A stretch of DNA of 58,287 nt from Firmicutes bacterium UBA5201 (lineage in GTDB: Bacteria; Bacillota; Clostridia; Peptostreptococcales; Acidaminobacteraceae), in contig DHVT01000005.1 in NCBI GenBank assembly GCA_002412775.1, forward strand, positions 1-58,287, written 5' to 3'. Made by a program: the position numbers and the translations under genes. The stretch's first letter is position 1, and each line of letters starts with the position of its first letter. Under the pieces are notes generated by a model. The model saw only the letters and a list, made by a program, of their open reading frames with translations. It did no database searches and was not told the origin of the DNA. Below are positions 17,185-25,675 of the stretch, piece by piece.

Positions 17185-17227
17185 AAAAGGTCTGTATGCA
17201 CTGGTTGAAAGTGTATACAGACCTTTT
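17185..17227. terminator. bidirectional terminator
   Basis: AAAAGGTCTGTATGCAC pairs with GTGTATACAGACCTTTT. Both strands end in A/T-rich tails, so it can stop transcription from both convergent genes. Confidence 0.85.
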
Positions 17228-17230
17228 ATA

Positions 17231-18742
17231 TTACCAATTGAATAAGTTTTTAATTCTTTGCCAAAATGTTGTTTTTACCACATCTTCAACAACAATTGGC
17301 ATTTTTTCTTTTGCGATTGCTTGAGTTCTAAAGAAAAATTGAACCGAAGCAACGTCTTCATTCTTAGCTGAGGTGAAAGATCTTGTCTCGCTCACATCAC
17401 CCGTAAAAGAACTTAAGAGATCATCTACTTTTGCTTCTAAAGTGACGTCCATAGTGGAGGTTTCAGCTTTAAATGTCTCAGTTCCTTTTCGATATTCAGT
17501 CATGCCCGATTTGATGTCCACCATGGCTTGGTTGAGTTCAGAAGCACTTTCATAAAGCACATAACTGCTTTCTGCTAGTACAGCAATGCCCTCTACATAA
17601 CTGTCAAGACCGGTCGAAATTTCCCCAGCACCACTCGCTACCTGACCGACCCCCATGATGTACTGACCAAGTCCTTGAGTCAAAGCCAAGGTCTGTTCCA
17701 GTTGGATTTCGATCGGTTTTAGTGCTTCATTTTGACCTAAGATTGCTTTATAGTTCTCACGATTCAATGCAGGTAGCGTTAAACCCATAGATTTTAACTC
17801 GTCATCAATCTGAGAGAACGCATTTGATTCCATCGCTTGAACACCCTGAATCAATATTTGTCCTTGTTCTTTGAGTGAGTTTAATCCTTGAACCATTTCA
17901 GTAAAACCGTTGGATAGTTCTCTGCCACTATTTTTGAGTTGATAGATGCCACTTTTAAAGCGATTCATACCACCAGTATACTCAGAGAGTCCAGCGGAGA
18001 TTTTTGAAATGCCGTTTAATAGTTCCTCTGCACCATCATCCAAATCTGAAATGCCATCTTTTAACGCCACCAGTTCATTCGTCAGCTCGGAGGGATCAAA
18101 TGTCATGTCAAAAACCATCTTGATACCATTTATAGTAATTGGATCCATCTCAAAATCTTTAACGATAGCTTCTACTTCCAGATTGGCCCCTTGACCGGGC
18201 AATACAGTGAAAGCAACCTGTTTGTTGCCACCTGCTTCAACTATTGTGGCACCTTTTGCCTTAATTTCCTTCACCAAATCATTAGAAAACTTAAGACCAA
18301 CCTGTAAAGCGTAGCTGTCGTAAAAATCTTTGAATTCATCTGAGCCAGGTTTGATCTTTATAATAATCTTCAAATTACCAGAGGCACCGGCTAAAGCTTT
18401 CAAAGATGTGGGGGTACCATCAAGGGAATATGTGAACTCAAAATCCCACGGTAATTTGGGAGTGCTCACAACACCTTGATAATAGAAAAGATCTTCATTT
18501 ACCGGAATCGTGATTTTTGTAGCGTCAATTATGAGTTTTTCTAATGAAGTCAAGTTATTGATTTCATCATAATCGCCGTAATCATAAGTCAATCCATGAA
18601 TGGCATTAACCACTTGGAGAGTCTCCAGTGTGCCTTTTTCTGAAATCAAACCATAAATAGATTCTTCTTTAAATCCTTCTCCGTAGGAGATGCTGCCAAA
18701 GATTAAAGTTGCTATCAAAAGTAAAATGCTAGTTTTCCTCAT
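17231..18742 (-). CDS. secreted YhgE/Pip-like helical protein paired with an MMPL transporter
   Basis: The 503-residue protein has a signal peptide (MRKTSILLLIATLIFGS) and a beta-rich N-terminal half. The C-terminal half (about 230-460) is built of glycine-spaced repeats such as LKDGISDLDDGAEELLNGI and LSNGFTEMVQGLNSL. These resemble the coiled repeats of YhgE/Pip proteins. No C-terminal membrane anchor is clear. It starts 1 bp after the MMPL stop, so the pair is translationally coupled and the protein is probably the extracytoplasmic partner of that transporter. Cargo is unknown. Confidence 0.8.
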   Translation of the reverse strand: MRKTSILLLIATLIFGSISYGEGFKEESIYGLISEKGTLETLQVVNAIHGLTYDYGDYDEINNLTSLEKLIIDATKITIPVNEDLFYYQGVVSTPKLPWDFEFTYSLDGTPTSLKALAGASGNLKIIIKIKPGSDEFKDFYDSYALQVGLKFSNDLVKEIKAKGATIVEAGGNKQVAFTVLPGQGANLEVEAIVKDFEMDPITINGIKMVFDMTFDPSELTNELVALKDGISDLDDGAEELLNGISKISAGLSEYTGGMNRFKSGIYQLKNSGRELSNGFTEMVQGLNSLKEQGQILIQGVQAMESNAFSQIDDELKSMGLTLPALNRENYKAILGQNEALKPIEIQLEQTLALTQGLGQYIMGVGQVASGAGEISTGLDSYVEGIAVLAESSYVLYESASELNQAMVDIKSGMTEYRKGTETFKAETSTMDVTLEAKVDDLLSSFTGDVSETRSFTSAKNEDVASVQFFFRTQAIAKEKMPIVVEDVVKTTFWQRIKNLFNW

Positions 18743-18743
18743 A

Positions 18744-20816
18744 TTATTGTCCTTCCTTCTCTTGATAAAATTTATGGGCCAATGTCGTTTTTTGAATCAC
18801 TTTATCAAAGAGTAACAACAGGGCTGGTAGAACTCCTACAACCATTATAAATGAAAGTATGGTTCCTCTGCCTAAAAGAATTCCCAGTTCTTTGATCATT
18901 GGATTGTTTGTGGTACTTGCCAAAATGAAACCGGCGATAGCCAGTATGGTTGCGGAAACCAAAATGGCTGCAACGTTATTTTGCAAGGCATGCCACATAG
19001 CGTCTTTTTTGGATTCGTATTGCCGTGCACTTAAATAACGATTGGTCATTAATATCGCATAATCAACAGTTGCTCCCAGTTGAACAGTACTGATGATCAA
19101 GTAACCAATAAAGCTGATGGTGGTTCCCATAAAATAGGGGATGGATAAATTGATCCAAATAGCTGATTCTATGGTGAAAATCAAGATGATCGGCAAGGTG
19201 ATGGATTTGAAAGTCAACATTAAAATAATGAATATTCCAGCAATAGCTATAAGGTTGATTCTACCCATATCAACGGCAACCACTTTTTTCATGTCATTCA
19301 AGGTTGGTGCTTGACCAGACAAGTAATAGTCATCATAGTATTGGCTCGCAATTTCCAAAATTTGATCCACTGTACTGAATGCGACTTGACCTTCTGACGG
19401 GATGTCCGCATAAATGATCATACGAGTATATTTTTCTGAATAGAATTGATCGGTCACTTCATCTGGAGCATACGCTTTTGGAATTTTTGTGCCTACAACT
19501 TCAGTGTATGCTATCACTTGAGTGATATTTGGTATGTCTTCAAGTGCCTCGCTTAAAGCCTTTTCTGTAGAGAGCTCCTCCTTTGGTATGACGAGGACCA
19601 TTGGCTTTTCAGTACCAAATACATCGTCAATGAGACTTTGGTCTTGCATTGGACGAGACCCTTCAAACTCAAGGTCCATACCATATATAAAACCAACTTT
19701 TGACTGACCTAGAAATGCCGGAATAACTATAATCAGAGCAATCAACAAAATTGGCGTCCTGATTTTCACTAATACACGACTCAAACCACCCGGATGGGGT
19801 AAATAGTCTTTATGCATTGTTTTTTCAATCCATTTGTAGCAAATCAGTGTGATGACTGGCAAAAATACCATTACAGAAACAAAACTCAACAGGATCCCCT
19901 TGAACAGGTTTATGCCTAAATCTGCACCTATGCCAAAACGCATAAAAATCAAGGCAGAAAATCCAATTGCTGTAGTCATCGCACTTGCTGTCACAGTCGG
20001 TAAAGATTCTTTCATGGCATGAAACATGGCTTCTTCAGGATTGTATAGTTTTCTTTTTTCCGTGAAACTGTGCAACAGGAATATAGCGTAGTCCATGGAA
20101 ACTGCCAGTTGTAGGATGGGACTGACGGTTTGTGTAATGAAGGAAACTTCGCCAAAGATGATGTTGGTCCCCATGTTGATTGCAATGGCGACACCAATGG
20201 TGAGCATGAATAAAATGGGTTCAAGCCATGAAACGGTGGCGATAATGAGAATCACAATGATTATAGGGATCAGGATAATCATTGCTTTGATCACTTCGTC
20301 AATAGAACTGGATTGAGCATTTGCATTTTCAAGTGCTTGTCCTATGACCGCATTATCTTCTCCGACTAATTCATAGATAGATTCCAGTGCTTGTGTTTCA
20401 AGCCCATTACTGATGACCAGTGAATAAAGCGCCGCTTGATTGCGATAATAGCCCTCAACCGTTTTTTGATCAAGAAATGAGAGTGGTGTGGTCTTAAGCG
20501 TTTCAGCACCTAAGACGTCATCTAACCACATGACAGAATGAACTCCTTCTATAGCCTCAAGCTTTTCTTTGTACGCCATGCCTTCTTGAAGAGTGACATT
20601 CTGGATCATGACAGACAAATTGGGGAGTCTGCTTTCAAATGAGGAGTCAAGAATTTGAATAGCTTGAGTTGAATTCGCATCTTTCGGCAAGTAATCGATC
20701 AATTTGTAATTGACTTTTGTCCCCGGGATCAGCAATACGCTGATGACCATTAGGATACCGAATACGATCAAAATACTTTTTCTGAATTTTATTATTGAAT
20801 TGAATATGGTTTTCAA
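18744..20816 (-). CDS. MMPL/RND family transporter
   Basis: The 690-residue protein follows the RND plan: one N-terminal helix, a large extracytoplasmic loop (about 40-185), a cluster of helices with the proton-relay type segment SMDYAIFLLHSFTEKRK, a second external loop, and a second helix cluster with TVDYAILMTNRYLSAR. MMPL proteins move lipids or hydrophobic compounds using the proton gradient. The start is TTG with AAGGAGG 8 nt upstream. It is divergent from a TetR gene, which probably represses it, and followed by its secreted partner. Confidence 0.9.
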   Translation of the reverse strand: MKTIFNSIIKFRKSILIVFGILMVISVLLIPGTKVNYKLIDYLPKDANSTQAIQILDSSFESRLPNLSVMIQNVTLQEGMAYKEKLEAIEGVHSVMWLDDVLGAETLKTTPLSFLDQKTVEGYYRNQAALYSLVISNGLETQALESIYELVGEDNAVIGQALENANAQSSSIDEVIKAMIILIPIIIVILIIATVSWLEPILFMLTIGVAIAINMGTNIIFGEVSFITQTVSPILQLAVSMDYAIFLLHSFTEKRKLYNPEEAMFHAMKESLPTVTASAMTTAIGFSALIFMRFGIGADLGINLFKGILLSFVSVMVFLPVITLICYKWIEKTMHKDYLPHPGGLSRVLVKIRTPILLIALIIVIPAFLGQSKVGFIYGMDLEFEGSRPMQDQSLIDDVFGTEKPMVLVIPKEELSTEKALSEALEDIPNITQVIAYTEVVGTKIPKAYAPDEVTDQFYSEKYTRMIIYADIPSEGQVAFSTVDQILEIASQYYDDYYLSGQAPTLNDMKKVVAVDMGRINLIAIAGIFIILMLTFKSITLPIILIFTIESAIWINLSIPYFMGTTISFIGYLIISTVQLGATVDYAILMTNRYLSARQYESKKDAMWHALQNNVAAILVSATILAIAGFILASTTNNPMIKELGILLGRGTILSFIMVVGVLPALLLLFDKVIQKTTLAHKFYQEKEGQ

Positions 20817-20830
20817 AAGTTTGCCTCCTT

Positions 20831-20878
20831 ATTAAACATTGTGTATAATATTTATGTCAATGTTATTTTATAATCATT
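20831..20878 (-). promoter_or_regulatory. MMPL promoter with nearby inverted repeat
   Basis: On the minus strand TTGACA (20855-20860) and TTTAAT (20831-20836) are 18 bp apart. An imperfect inverted repeat AATGTTAT - TTT - ATAATCATT (20859-20878) overlaps the -35 and is a candidate site for the divergent TetR protein. Two ATTGTGT direct repeats also lie here. Confidence 0.5.
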
Positions 20879-20981
20879 GTGTGTTTATATCAATCGTCAA
20901 GTTCATACAGATTGTTTTTAAATCAACAGTATTTATGAAACTGTTGCTTATTCATCGTTTTTGAATGATTTGGAGGGTACA

Positions 20982-21560
20982 GTGCCTAAGAAAAAAGAAG
21001 ATCGGCGTGTAAAATTCACAAAAATGTTCTTGAAAGAAAGTTTGATTGATTTATTGGAAGAGAAGAGTATTTTTAAGATTACCATTAAAGAAATTTGTGA
21101 GAATGCGGATATCAATCGTGCGACTTTTTATGCACATTATTCAGATCAATACCATTTGCTTGAGAGCATTGAGGAAGAATACATTGAAAAGATATTGAAT
21201 ACTATAGATCAAGATGCGATCCATGCGGATAGTACGCTAAATCTGGTTACAGACATTGTGACTTTTATCTATGACAACAAAAAAATGAGTAGAATCTTAC
21301 TCAGCGATCGAGGGGACTTGCAGTTCCAAAAAAGAATTATGGAACTAGTCCATGACAATATCTTAAGTAAAATGAAAGATGTTGAACCGAACAGTCTTGA
21401 AAAAACTGCACTTATATCTTCATTTGTCATTTCTGGCTGTGTGGGTGTAATTCAAAATTGGTTCGACAGCAATTTGAAATCCTCTCCAGAAGAAGTGTCT
21501 AAAATCATCAGTGACCTGGCGTCTGTCACTTTGAATATGATTCATTTAAACAAGAATTGA
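20982..21560 (+). CDS. TetR/AcrR family regulator divergent from the MMPL operon
   Basis: The 192-residue protein has the TetR helix-turn-helix with KITIKEICENADINRATFYAHY, in the subgroup where DNA-binding residues precede a Tyr-His/Phe turn. GTG 20982 is preferred because GGAGGG lies just upstream (4 nt); a TTG at 20961 has no ribosome site. Divergent orientation suggests it controls the MMPL pair. The tocopherol-cyclase-like gene begins immediately after it. Confidence 0.88.
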   Translation: MPKKKEDRRVKFTKMFLKESLIDLLEEKSIFKITIKEICENADINRATFYAHYSDQYHLLESIEEEYIEKILNTIDQDAIHADSTLNLVTDIVTFIYDNKKMSRILLSDRGDLQFQKRIMELVHDNILSKMKDVEPNSLEKTALISSFVISGCVGVIQNWFDSNLKSSPEEVSKIISDLASVTLNMIHLNKN

Positions 21561-21571
21561 GGTTTATTAGA

Positions 21572-22537
21572 GTGAATAGACATAAAAATCGGTTACAATA
21601 TCAAAGAAAATCCTATAATAAAGCTTATTTTGAAGGCTGGTATTACAAGCAAGTGACAGCAGATGGAAAACATACGATCAGCTTTATTCCCGGTGTCAAC
21701 TTTGAAAAAACTGGAGCAAATAGCTTTATTCAAATCATTCACTTGAATGAACAGGATGACCTGAATGCGTTCATGATTGATTATCCTATTGAGGCGTTCT
21801 CCTCTTGTGATGTTCCATTCTCCGCCACTGTTGGAAAAAGCGTGTTTTCGTTGGATGGCATTTCATTGGATGTTGAATCTGAGGAAATCGTTGTGAAAGG
21901 GAATGTCCAATTGTTGAATCTGACAAGAATCAAAACATCAACTCTCAACCCCAATATTATGGGATGGTTCAGTTATATACCATTCATGGAGTGTAATCAC
22001 GACATAGTCAGCATGCACCATGAACTCAATGGATCATTGATTGTAAATGGACAAGTCATTGACTTTACAGGTGGTATAGGATACATCGAAAAAGATTGGG
22101 GAAGATCATTTCCAAGCAGTTACGTATGGATAGAGTCCAATCATTTTGATGATTCCAAAACTGGATTATTCTGTTCTGTGGCAACAATTCCATTTTTAGC
22201 ATTTTCATTTGAGGGATTCATATGCAATTTGATTCACAAGGGTGTTGAATATCGTTTTGCGACATATAATGGGTCAAAACTTTTAGTCAACGAAAGATCT
22301 GACAATAAAGTGCGTTTGAAATTCATGCACAAGGAATACAGTTTAGAAATACAAGGTGAAGTGGCTGACACACAAAATCTGATAGCCCCTAAAATGGGTT
22401 CTATGAACAAAACCATCAAAGAAGGCTTATCCGGCAAAGTTGAAATTCATCTGAAAGACAAATATAATCAAACGATTCTTGAGGCGGTTAGTCATAAGTG
22501 TGGTATGGAACTGGTTGAAACATTGCTTCCAAAGTAA
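21572..22537 (+). CDS. tocopherol-cyclase-like family protein
   Basis: The protein (321 residues from GTG 21572) opens with KAYFEGWYYKQ, the hallmark of the tocopherol cyclase-like/AttH-related family, and has matching motifs GGIGYIEKDWGRSFPSSYVWIESN near the middle. Members adopt a lipocalin-like double barrel; bacterial ones have no proven tocopherol role. There is no signal peptide. A TTG at 21557 overlapping the TetR stop is another possible start, but GAGG is better placed for the GTG. Co-transcription with TetR is likely. Confidence 0.8.
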   Translation: MNRHKNRLQYQRKSYNKAYFEGWYYKQVTADGKHTISFIPGVNFEKTGANSFIQIIHLNEQDDLNAFMIDYPIEAFSSCDVPFSATVGKSVFSLDGISLDVESEEIVVKGNVQLLNLTRIKTSTLNPNIMGWFSYIPFMECNHDIVSMHHELNGSLIVNGQVIDFTGGIGYIEKDWGRSFPSSYVWIESNHFDDSKTGLFCSVATIPFLAFSFEGFICNLIHKGVEYRFATYNGSKLLVNERSDNKVRLKFMHKEYSLEIQGEVADTQNLIAPKMGSMNKTIKEGLSGKVEIHLKDKYNQTILEAVSHKCGMELVETLLPK

Positions 22538-22559
22538 ACAGGCAGTAGGAGGTGACATT

Positions 22560-23189
22560 ATGTACGAAAGACCAATGAGTAATTTATCAAAAATATTGAT
22601 CGTTTTGATTACAATCATAGTGTTGCTGTTCGCTAGATCTATCATAAGTGATCGACCGGTGTATCAAGGTGAAATTGAAGTCCCACTACAATCAGACCTG
22701 GGCGATATGAAGGAAATCAGGCATATTGGTAAAGAAGGAGAGGTCATACTTCTACCAAAAGCGGAATATACACTTAAAGGTGTTGTGAAATCCAAAAAGA
22801 AGTATTCTGACTATCCATCTCAGATCTCAGAGTATGATCTAACGTTTGCATGGGGTGAACTCAACAAAGATGAGATTGATGCATTTATCCAGTATTCACA
22901 GAGTGGAAGATGGTATTATTACAAATATAAGGCTGGGACACCAGTAAGTGGGGATTATATAGCAAAGCATTCTGCAAATGTCCATATCATTCATAAAGAT
23001 AAAAATGTTTTGAATCAAATAAAGAAAGTCAATCCAGGGGACTATGTAATACTGAAAGGTTATCTGGTTGATGTGAATTTCAACAAAAACCAAAGTGATC
23101 CTCTTTGGAGAACAAGTACAACGAGAGAGGACACGGGCAATGGCGCTTGTGAAATTTTATTTGTTGAAAAAGTGGAAATTGTTGACTAG
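22560..23189 (+). CDS. membrane-anchored protein of unknown function
   Basis: The 209-residue protein has one N-terminal hydrophobic helix (about residues 9-25) and an extracytoplasmic beta-rich domain (EVILLPKAEYTLKGVVKSKKK, KVNPGDYVILKGYLVDVN), reminiscent of an OB fold. I do not recognise the family. TAGGAGGTGA lies 5 nt before ATG 22560, a near-perfect ribosome site, which fixes the start. It follows the cyclase-like gene by 22 bp, so they are probably one transcript. Confidence 0.75.
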   Translation: MYERPMSNLSKILIVLITIIVLLFARSIISDRPVYQGEIEVPLQSDLGDMKEIRHIGKEGEVILLPKAEYTLKGVVKSKKKYSDYPSQISEYDLTFAWGELNKDEIDAFIQYSQSGRWYYYKYKAGTPVSGDYIAKHSANVHIIHKDKNVLNQIKKVNPGDYVILKGYLVDVNFNKNQSDPLWRTSTTREDTGNGACEILFVEKVEIVD

Positions 23190-23224
23190 ACTAACTTGAA
23201 CTGTTGATCGAAAGGAGACCCGTC

Positions 23225-23644
23225 ATGTGGCAGTGCCCAAAATGCAAAAAGGAGTTTAAGAATACAAATCAGGATCATTTCTGTGGTGAACCACCTAATT
23301 CAATCGATGAGTATATTTCAGATCAACCTGAGGAAATACAGACAAGGCTTCACGAATTACGCAAAGCGATTCGCGAAGCCCTACCAGATGCTGAGGAAAA
23401 AATTTCATGGAGAATGCCGACCTATAAAGGGAAGACCAATATCATCCATTTCGCATCGTTCAAAAATCATGTTGGAATCTATCCGGGAGACAAGGCTGTT
23501 GTGCATTTTGAAGAAAAACTGAAAGACTACAAATCGACCAAAGGCGCCATTCAGTTTCCACACAACAAGCCATTGCCGCTGGACCTGATTGTGGAAATAG
23601 CAAAGTGGTGCTATGAAACCGGTAATCATCATGGTCAAAAATAA
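23225..23644 (+). CDS. zinc-ribbon plus DUF1801 (YdhG-like) protein
   Basis: The 139-residue protein begins with a small metal-binding motif (WQCPKCKKEF...DHFCG, Cys at about 4, 7 and 20 with His 18). A DUF1801/YdhG domain follows with ISWRMPTYKG, FASFKNHVGIYPG and KGAIQFPHNKPLP. The family is small, cytosolic and of unknown function. ATG 23225 has AAAGGAG upstream. Its transcript ends at a terminator inside the next, convergent gene. Confidence 0.85.
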   Translation: MWQCPKCKKEFKNTNQDHFCGEPPNSIDEYISDQPEEIQTRLHELRKAIREALPDAEEKISWRMPTYKGKTNIIHFASFKNHVGIYPGDKAVVHFEEKLKDYKSTKGAIQFPHNKPLPLDLIVEIAKWCYETGNHHGQK

Positions 23645-23656
23645 CGACTATGAGAA

Positions 23657-24514
23657 TTATTTCATATTCATATAATCCGCCAAATTGGCGCTCATATCAA
23701 TGCGTCCCTCTATGAGGGACTTTTTTGTTGTCATCACGATGGATATTCCAGGACCATGACCATTTTTGATGCAATCCGAATGGACGATGATGCCCACGGA
23801 TACCGCACCTTCGAGATAGCCACCTAGTCCATATGAGCAATCTGTATTTTCAATCAGAACAAAATCCCCAAAGCGAAGCTTGTCGAGTCCCAATCTTGAG
23901 ATCTCTTTTTTATCTGAGGTAATCAGATCATAATCACCCTGCTGAGAATAGGGTGCACCGACACCGGAACCCATGAGACCATGAGGTATGATGCCAGTTA
24001 CCGGCACTACCAGTTTGCCATTTTCTTCGGTAATGCCAAGACGTTCGAACAAGTCCGGATCGAGACTCATTATTTTAATATCTGGGTAATCGAGCAGCTC
24101 AAGCCCTTGGCCATAACCTTTGATCTGTATTTTGTCTTCTGTGGTCATGTCCTCTAAAACACTTTGTTCAAATTGCACCATCACGTGGTCTACACCACCA
24201 TGGGAACCAAGGACATAACCTATTGCTCCTTTAGCATCTCCTGTAATGACCTTGGCTTGATTCCCTGCGCAGGCAAAAACATTGAGCGCTGCATTGGAAG
24301 GCCCATCTTCGTTTTTAATGGTCACTCCTGGCTCTATGTGGTCGCCAGCCCACCCGTAAACATTGTCACCTACTTTGACATTGTAATTGATGGCTCCTGT
24401 TCCAGGGATCACATATGGCTTGCCATCTGTATCGACCCGGTAACCGCCGAACTTTGGATGGGCTACTTTGCCCATGACACTATGCATGATCACTTTGTCT
24501 TTGTTGGTTTTCAT
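23657..24514 (-). CDS. DUF4438 domain-containing protein
   Basis: The 285-residue soluble protein carries the DUF4438 features: AHPKFGGYRVDTDGKPYVIPGTGAINYNV style N-terminus, GSHGGVDHVMVQF, TGIIPHGLMGSGVGAPYSQQGDYD and GAVSVGIIVHSDCIKNGHGPG. Structural relatives suggest an oligomeric beta-rich enzyme, but function is unknown. ATG 24514 is preceded by AAGGAG; a longer reading to 24577 has none. An extended -10 promoter lies just upstream. The 3' end contains a terminator working on the opposite strand. Confidence 0.85.
   Translation of the reverse strand: MKTNKDKVIMHSVMGKVAHPKFGGYRVDTDGKPYVIPGTGAINYNVKVGDNVYGWAGDHIEPGVTIKNEDGPSNAALNVFACAGNQAKVITGDAKGAIGYVLGSHGGVDHVMVQFEQSVLEDMTTEDKIQIKGYGQGLELLDYPDIKIMSLDPDLFERLGITEENGKLVVPVTGIIPHGLMGSGVGAPYSQQGDYDLITSDKKEISRLGLDKLRFGDFVLIENTDCSYGLGGYLEGAVSVGIIVHSDCIKNGHGPGISIVMTTKKSLIEGRIDMSANLADYMNMK
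23704..23726 (+). terminator. plus-strand terminator embedded in the DUF4438 coding region
   Basis: GTCCCTC - TAT - GAGGGAC followed by TTTTTT forms a textbook terminator for the DUF1801 transcript. It lies about 60 bp inside the 3' end of the minus-strand gene, where it encodes ordinary codons. Confidence 0.8.
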
Positions 24515-24547
24515 GAAAAACTCCTTTTGTTGATGTATTTTAATTTC

Positions 24548-24556
24548 ATTATAGCA
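24548..24556 (-). promoter_or_regulatory. extended -10 promoter of the DUF4438 gene
   Basis: The minus strand reads TGCTATAAT, an extended -10 element, about 35 bp before the ATG. No good -35 is seen. Confidence 0.55.
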
Positions 24557-24661
24557 AAGATAGGATACCGAGAACACTAAATGGTTAAAATCATAACAAA
24601 TGGGTAAAAGTTGGTTGCAACATCATAATGCATTAAATGCGCTTTTTAGGAGGTGTTTTAA

Positions 24662-25522
24662 GTGTTAGAAGGTTTTGTGGAAACAAAAGCAGGGAGAATA
24701 TGGTACTCAGTGTACGGAGAGCATCAAATAGGTACCCCATTGTTAGTGGTTCATGGCGGTCCTGGATTCTTGAGTATGCCACAGGTGATCAGTGAATTTG
24801 CTGATGAGCGTCCAGTTTATTTTTATGATCAGTTGGGCAGTGGCAAATCAGATCGGACCAAAAGCCTTGATGATTACTCTGTGGACGGATTTGTTCAGGA
24901 GCTGGAGGATATAAGGACTGCACTCAAGCTATCAAAAGTGATTCTAATGGGTTTCTCATGGGGCGCAGGATTGGTCTCAGCGTATATGCTTGATAAGAAT
25001 CCAACAGGTGTGGCTGCCTTGATCTTGTCCTCACCATATCTCAGTACGCCTTTGTGGGTCAAGGACACGGATGAATTGATTTCAAGAATGCCTGAAGATA
25101 GGATTAATATCATCGAAAAGGGTAGAAAGGACAAAGACTACGGAGAAGAATACCAAAATGTTGTCTTTGAGTACTACAGAAGACATTTGTATTGCAGTTG
25201 GCCATTTCCAAATGAATTAATGGAAGCATTTCACCAGCTCAATCAAGATGTTTATGGTTTGATGTGGGGACCAAGCGAGTTTGAACTTACTGGTAAGTTG
25301 GCGGATTTTGATTTGTATCCAAACTTGAATAAAATCAGTGTGCCGGTGCTGTTGACATGCGGAGATAGGGACGAACTTGATGTCAGTACACTCAAAACCT
25401 ATCAAATGACATTCCCGGTTGCGCAAATGGCTGTCCTCCCCAATTCCGGGCATATGCATCATCTGGAACAACCTGAGGTTTACAAGGAGATCGTCAGGAG
25501 ATTTTTGGCTACTGATTTTTAG
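24662..25522 (+). CDS. proline-iminopeptidase-like alpha/beta hydrolase
   Basis: The 286-residue protein has the HGGPG oxyanion motif (about 30-35), the YDQLGSGKSD segment and the nucleophile elbow GFSWGAG (Ser near 100), with a candidate aspartate in CGDRDELD and histidine in NSGHMHHLEQP. These define the S33 proline iminopeptidase/tricorn F1-type family, which removes N-terminal proline or hydrolyses small amides and esters. GTG start with GGAGGTG upstream. Monocistronic, closed by a strong terminator. Confidence 0.88.
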   Translation: MLEGFVETKAGRIWYSVYGEHQIGTPLLVVHGGPGFLSMPQVISEFADERPVYFYDQLGSGKSDRTKSLDDYSVDGFVQELEDIRTALKLSKVILMGFSWGAGLVSAYMLDKNPTGVAALILSSPYLSTPLWVKDTDELISRMPEDRINIIEKGRKDKDYGEEYQNVVFEYYRRHLYCSWPFPNELMEAFHQLNQDVYGLMWGPSEFELTGKLADFDLYPNLNKISVPVLLTCGDRDELDVSTLKTYQMTFPVAQMAVLPNSGHMHHLEQPEVYKEIVRRFLATDF

Positions 25523-25546
25523 GGTAGAGTAAATTTGAGCCATTCT

Positions 25547-25569
25547 GGCCGTTAGTAACGGCCTTTTTT
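25547..25569 (+). terminator. intrinsic terminator
   Basis: GGCCGTT - AGT - AACGGCC followed by six Ts, 25 bp after the hydrolase stop. Confidence 0.9.
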
Positions 25570-25675
25570 CATGCTAAGATTAAAATTTACCTACAAAAGT
25601 CTTCTGTGCTGTTGACCACATGAAAATTTTGATATGATTAAAAGGGCTCTTTTTAAAGGCACAAGGAGGACAAAA

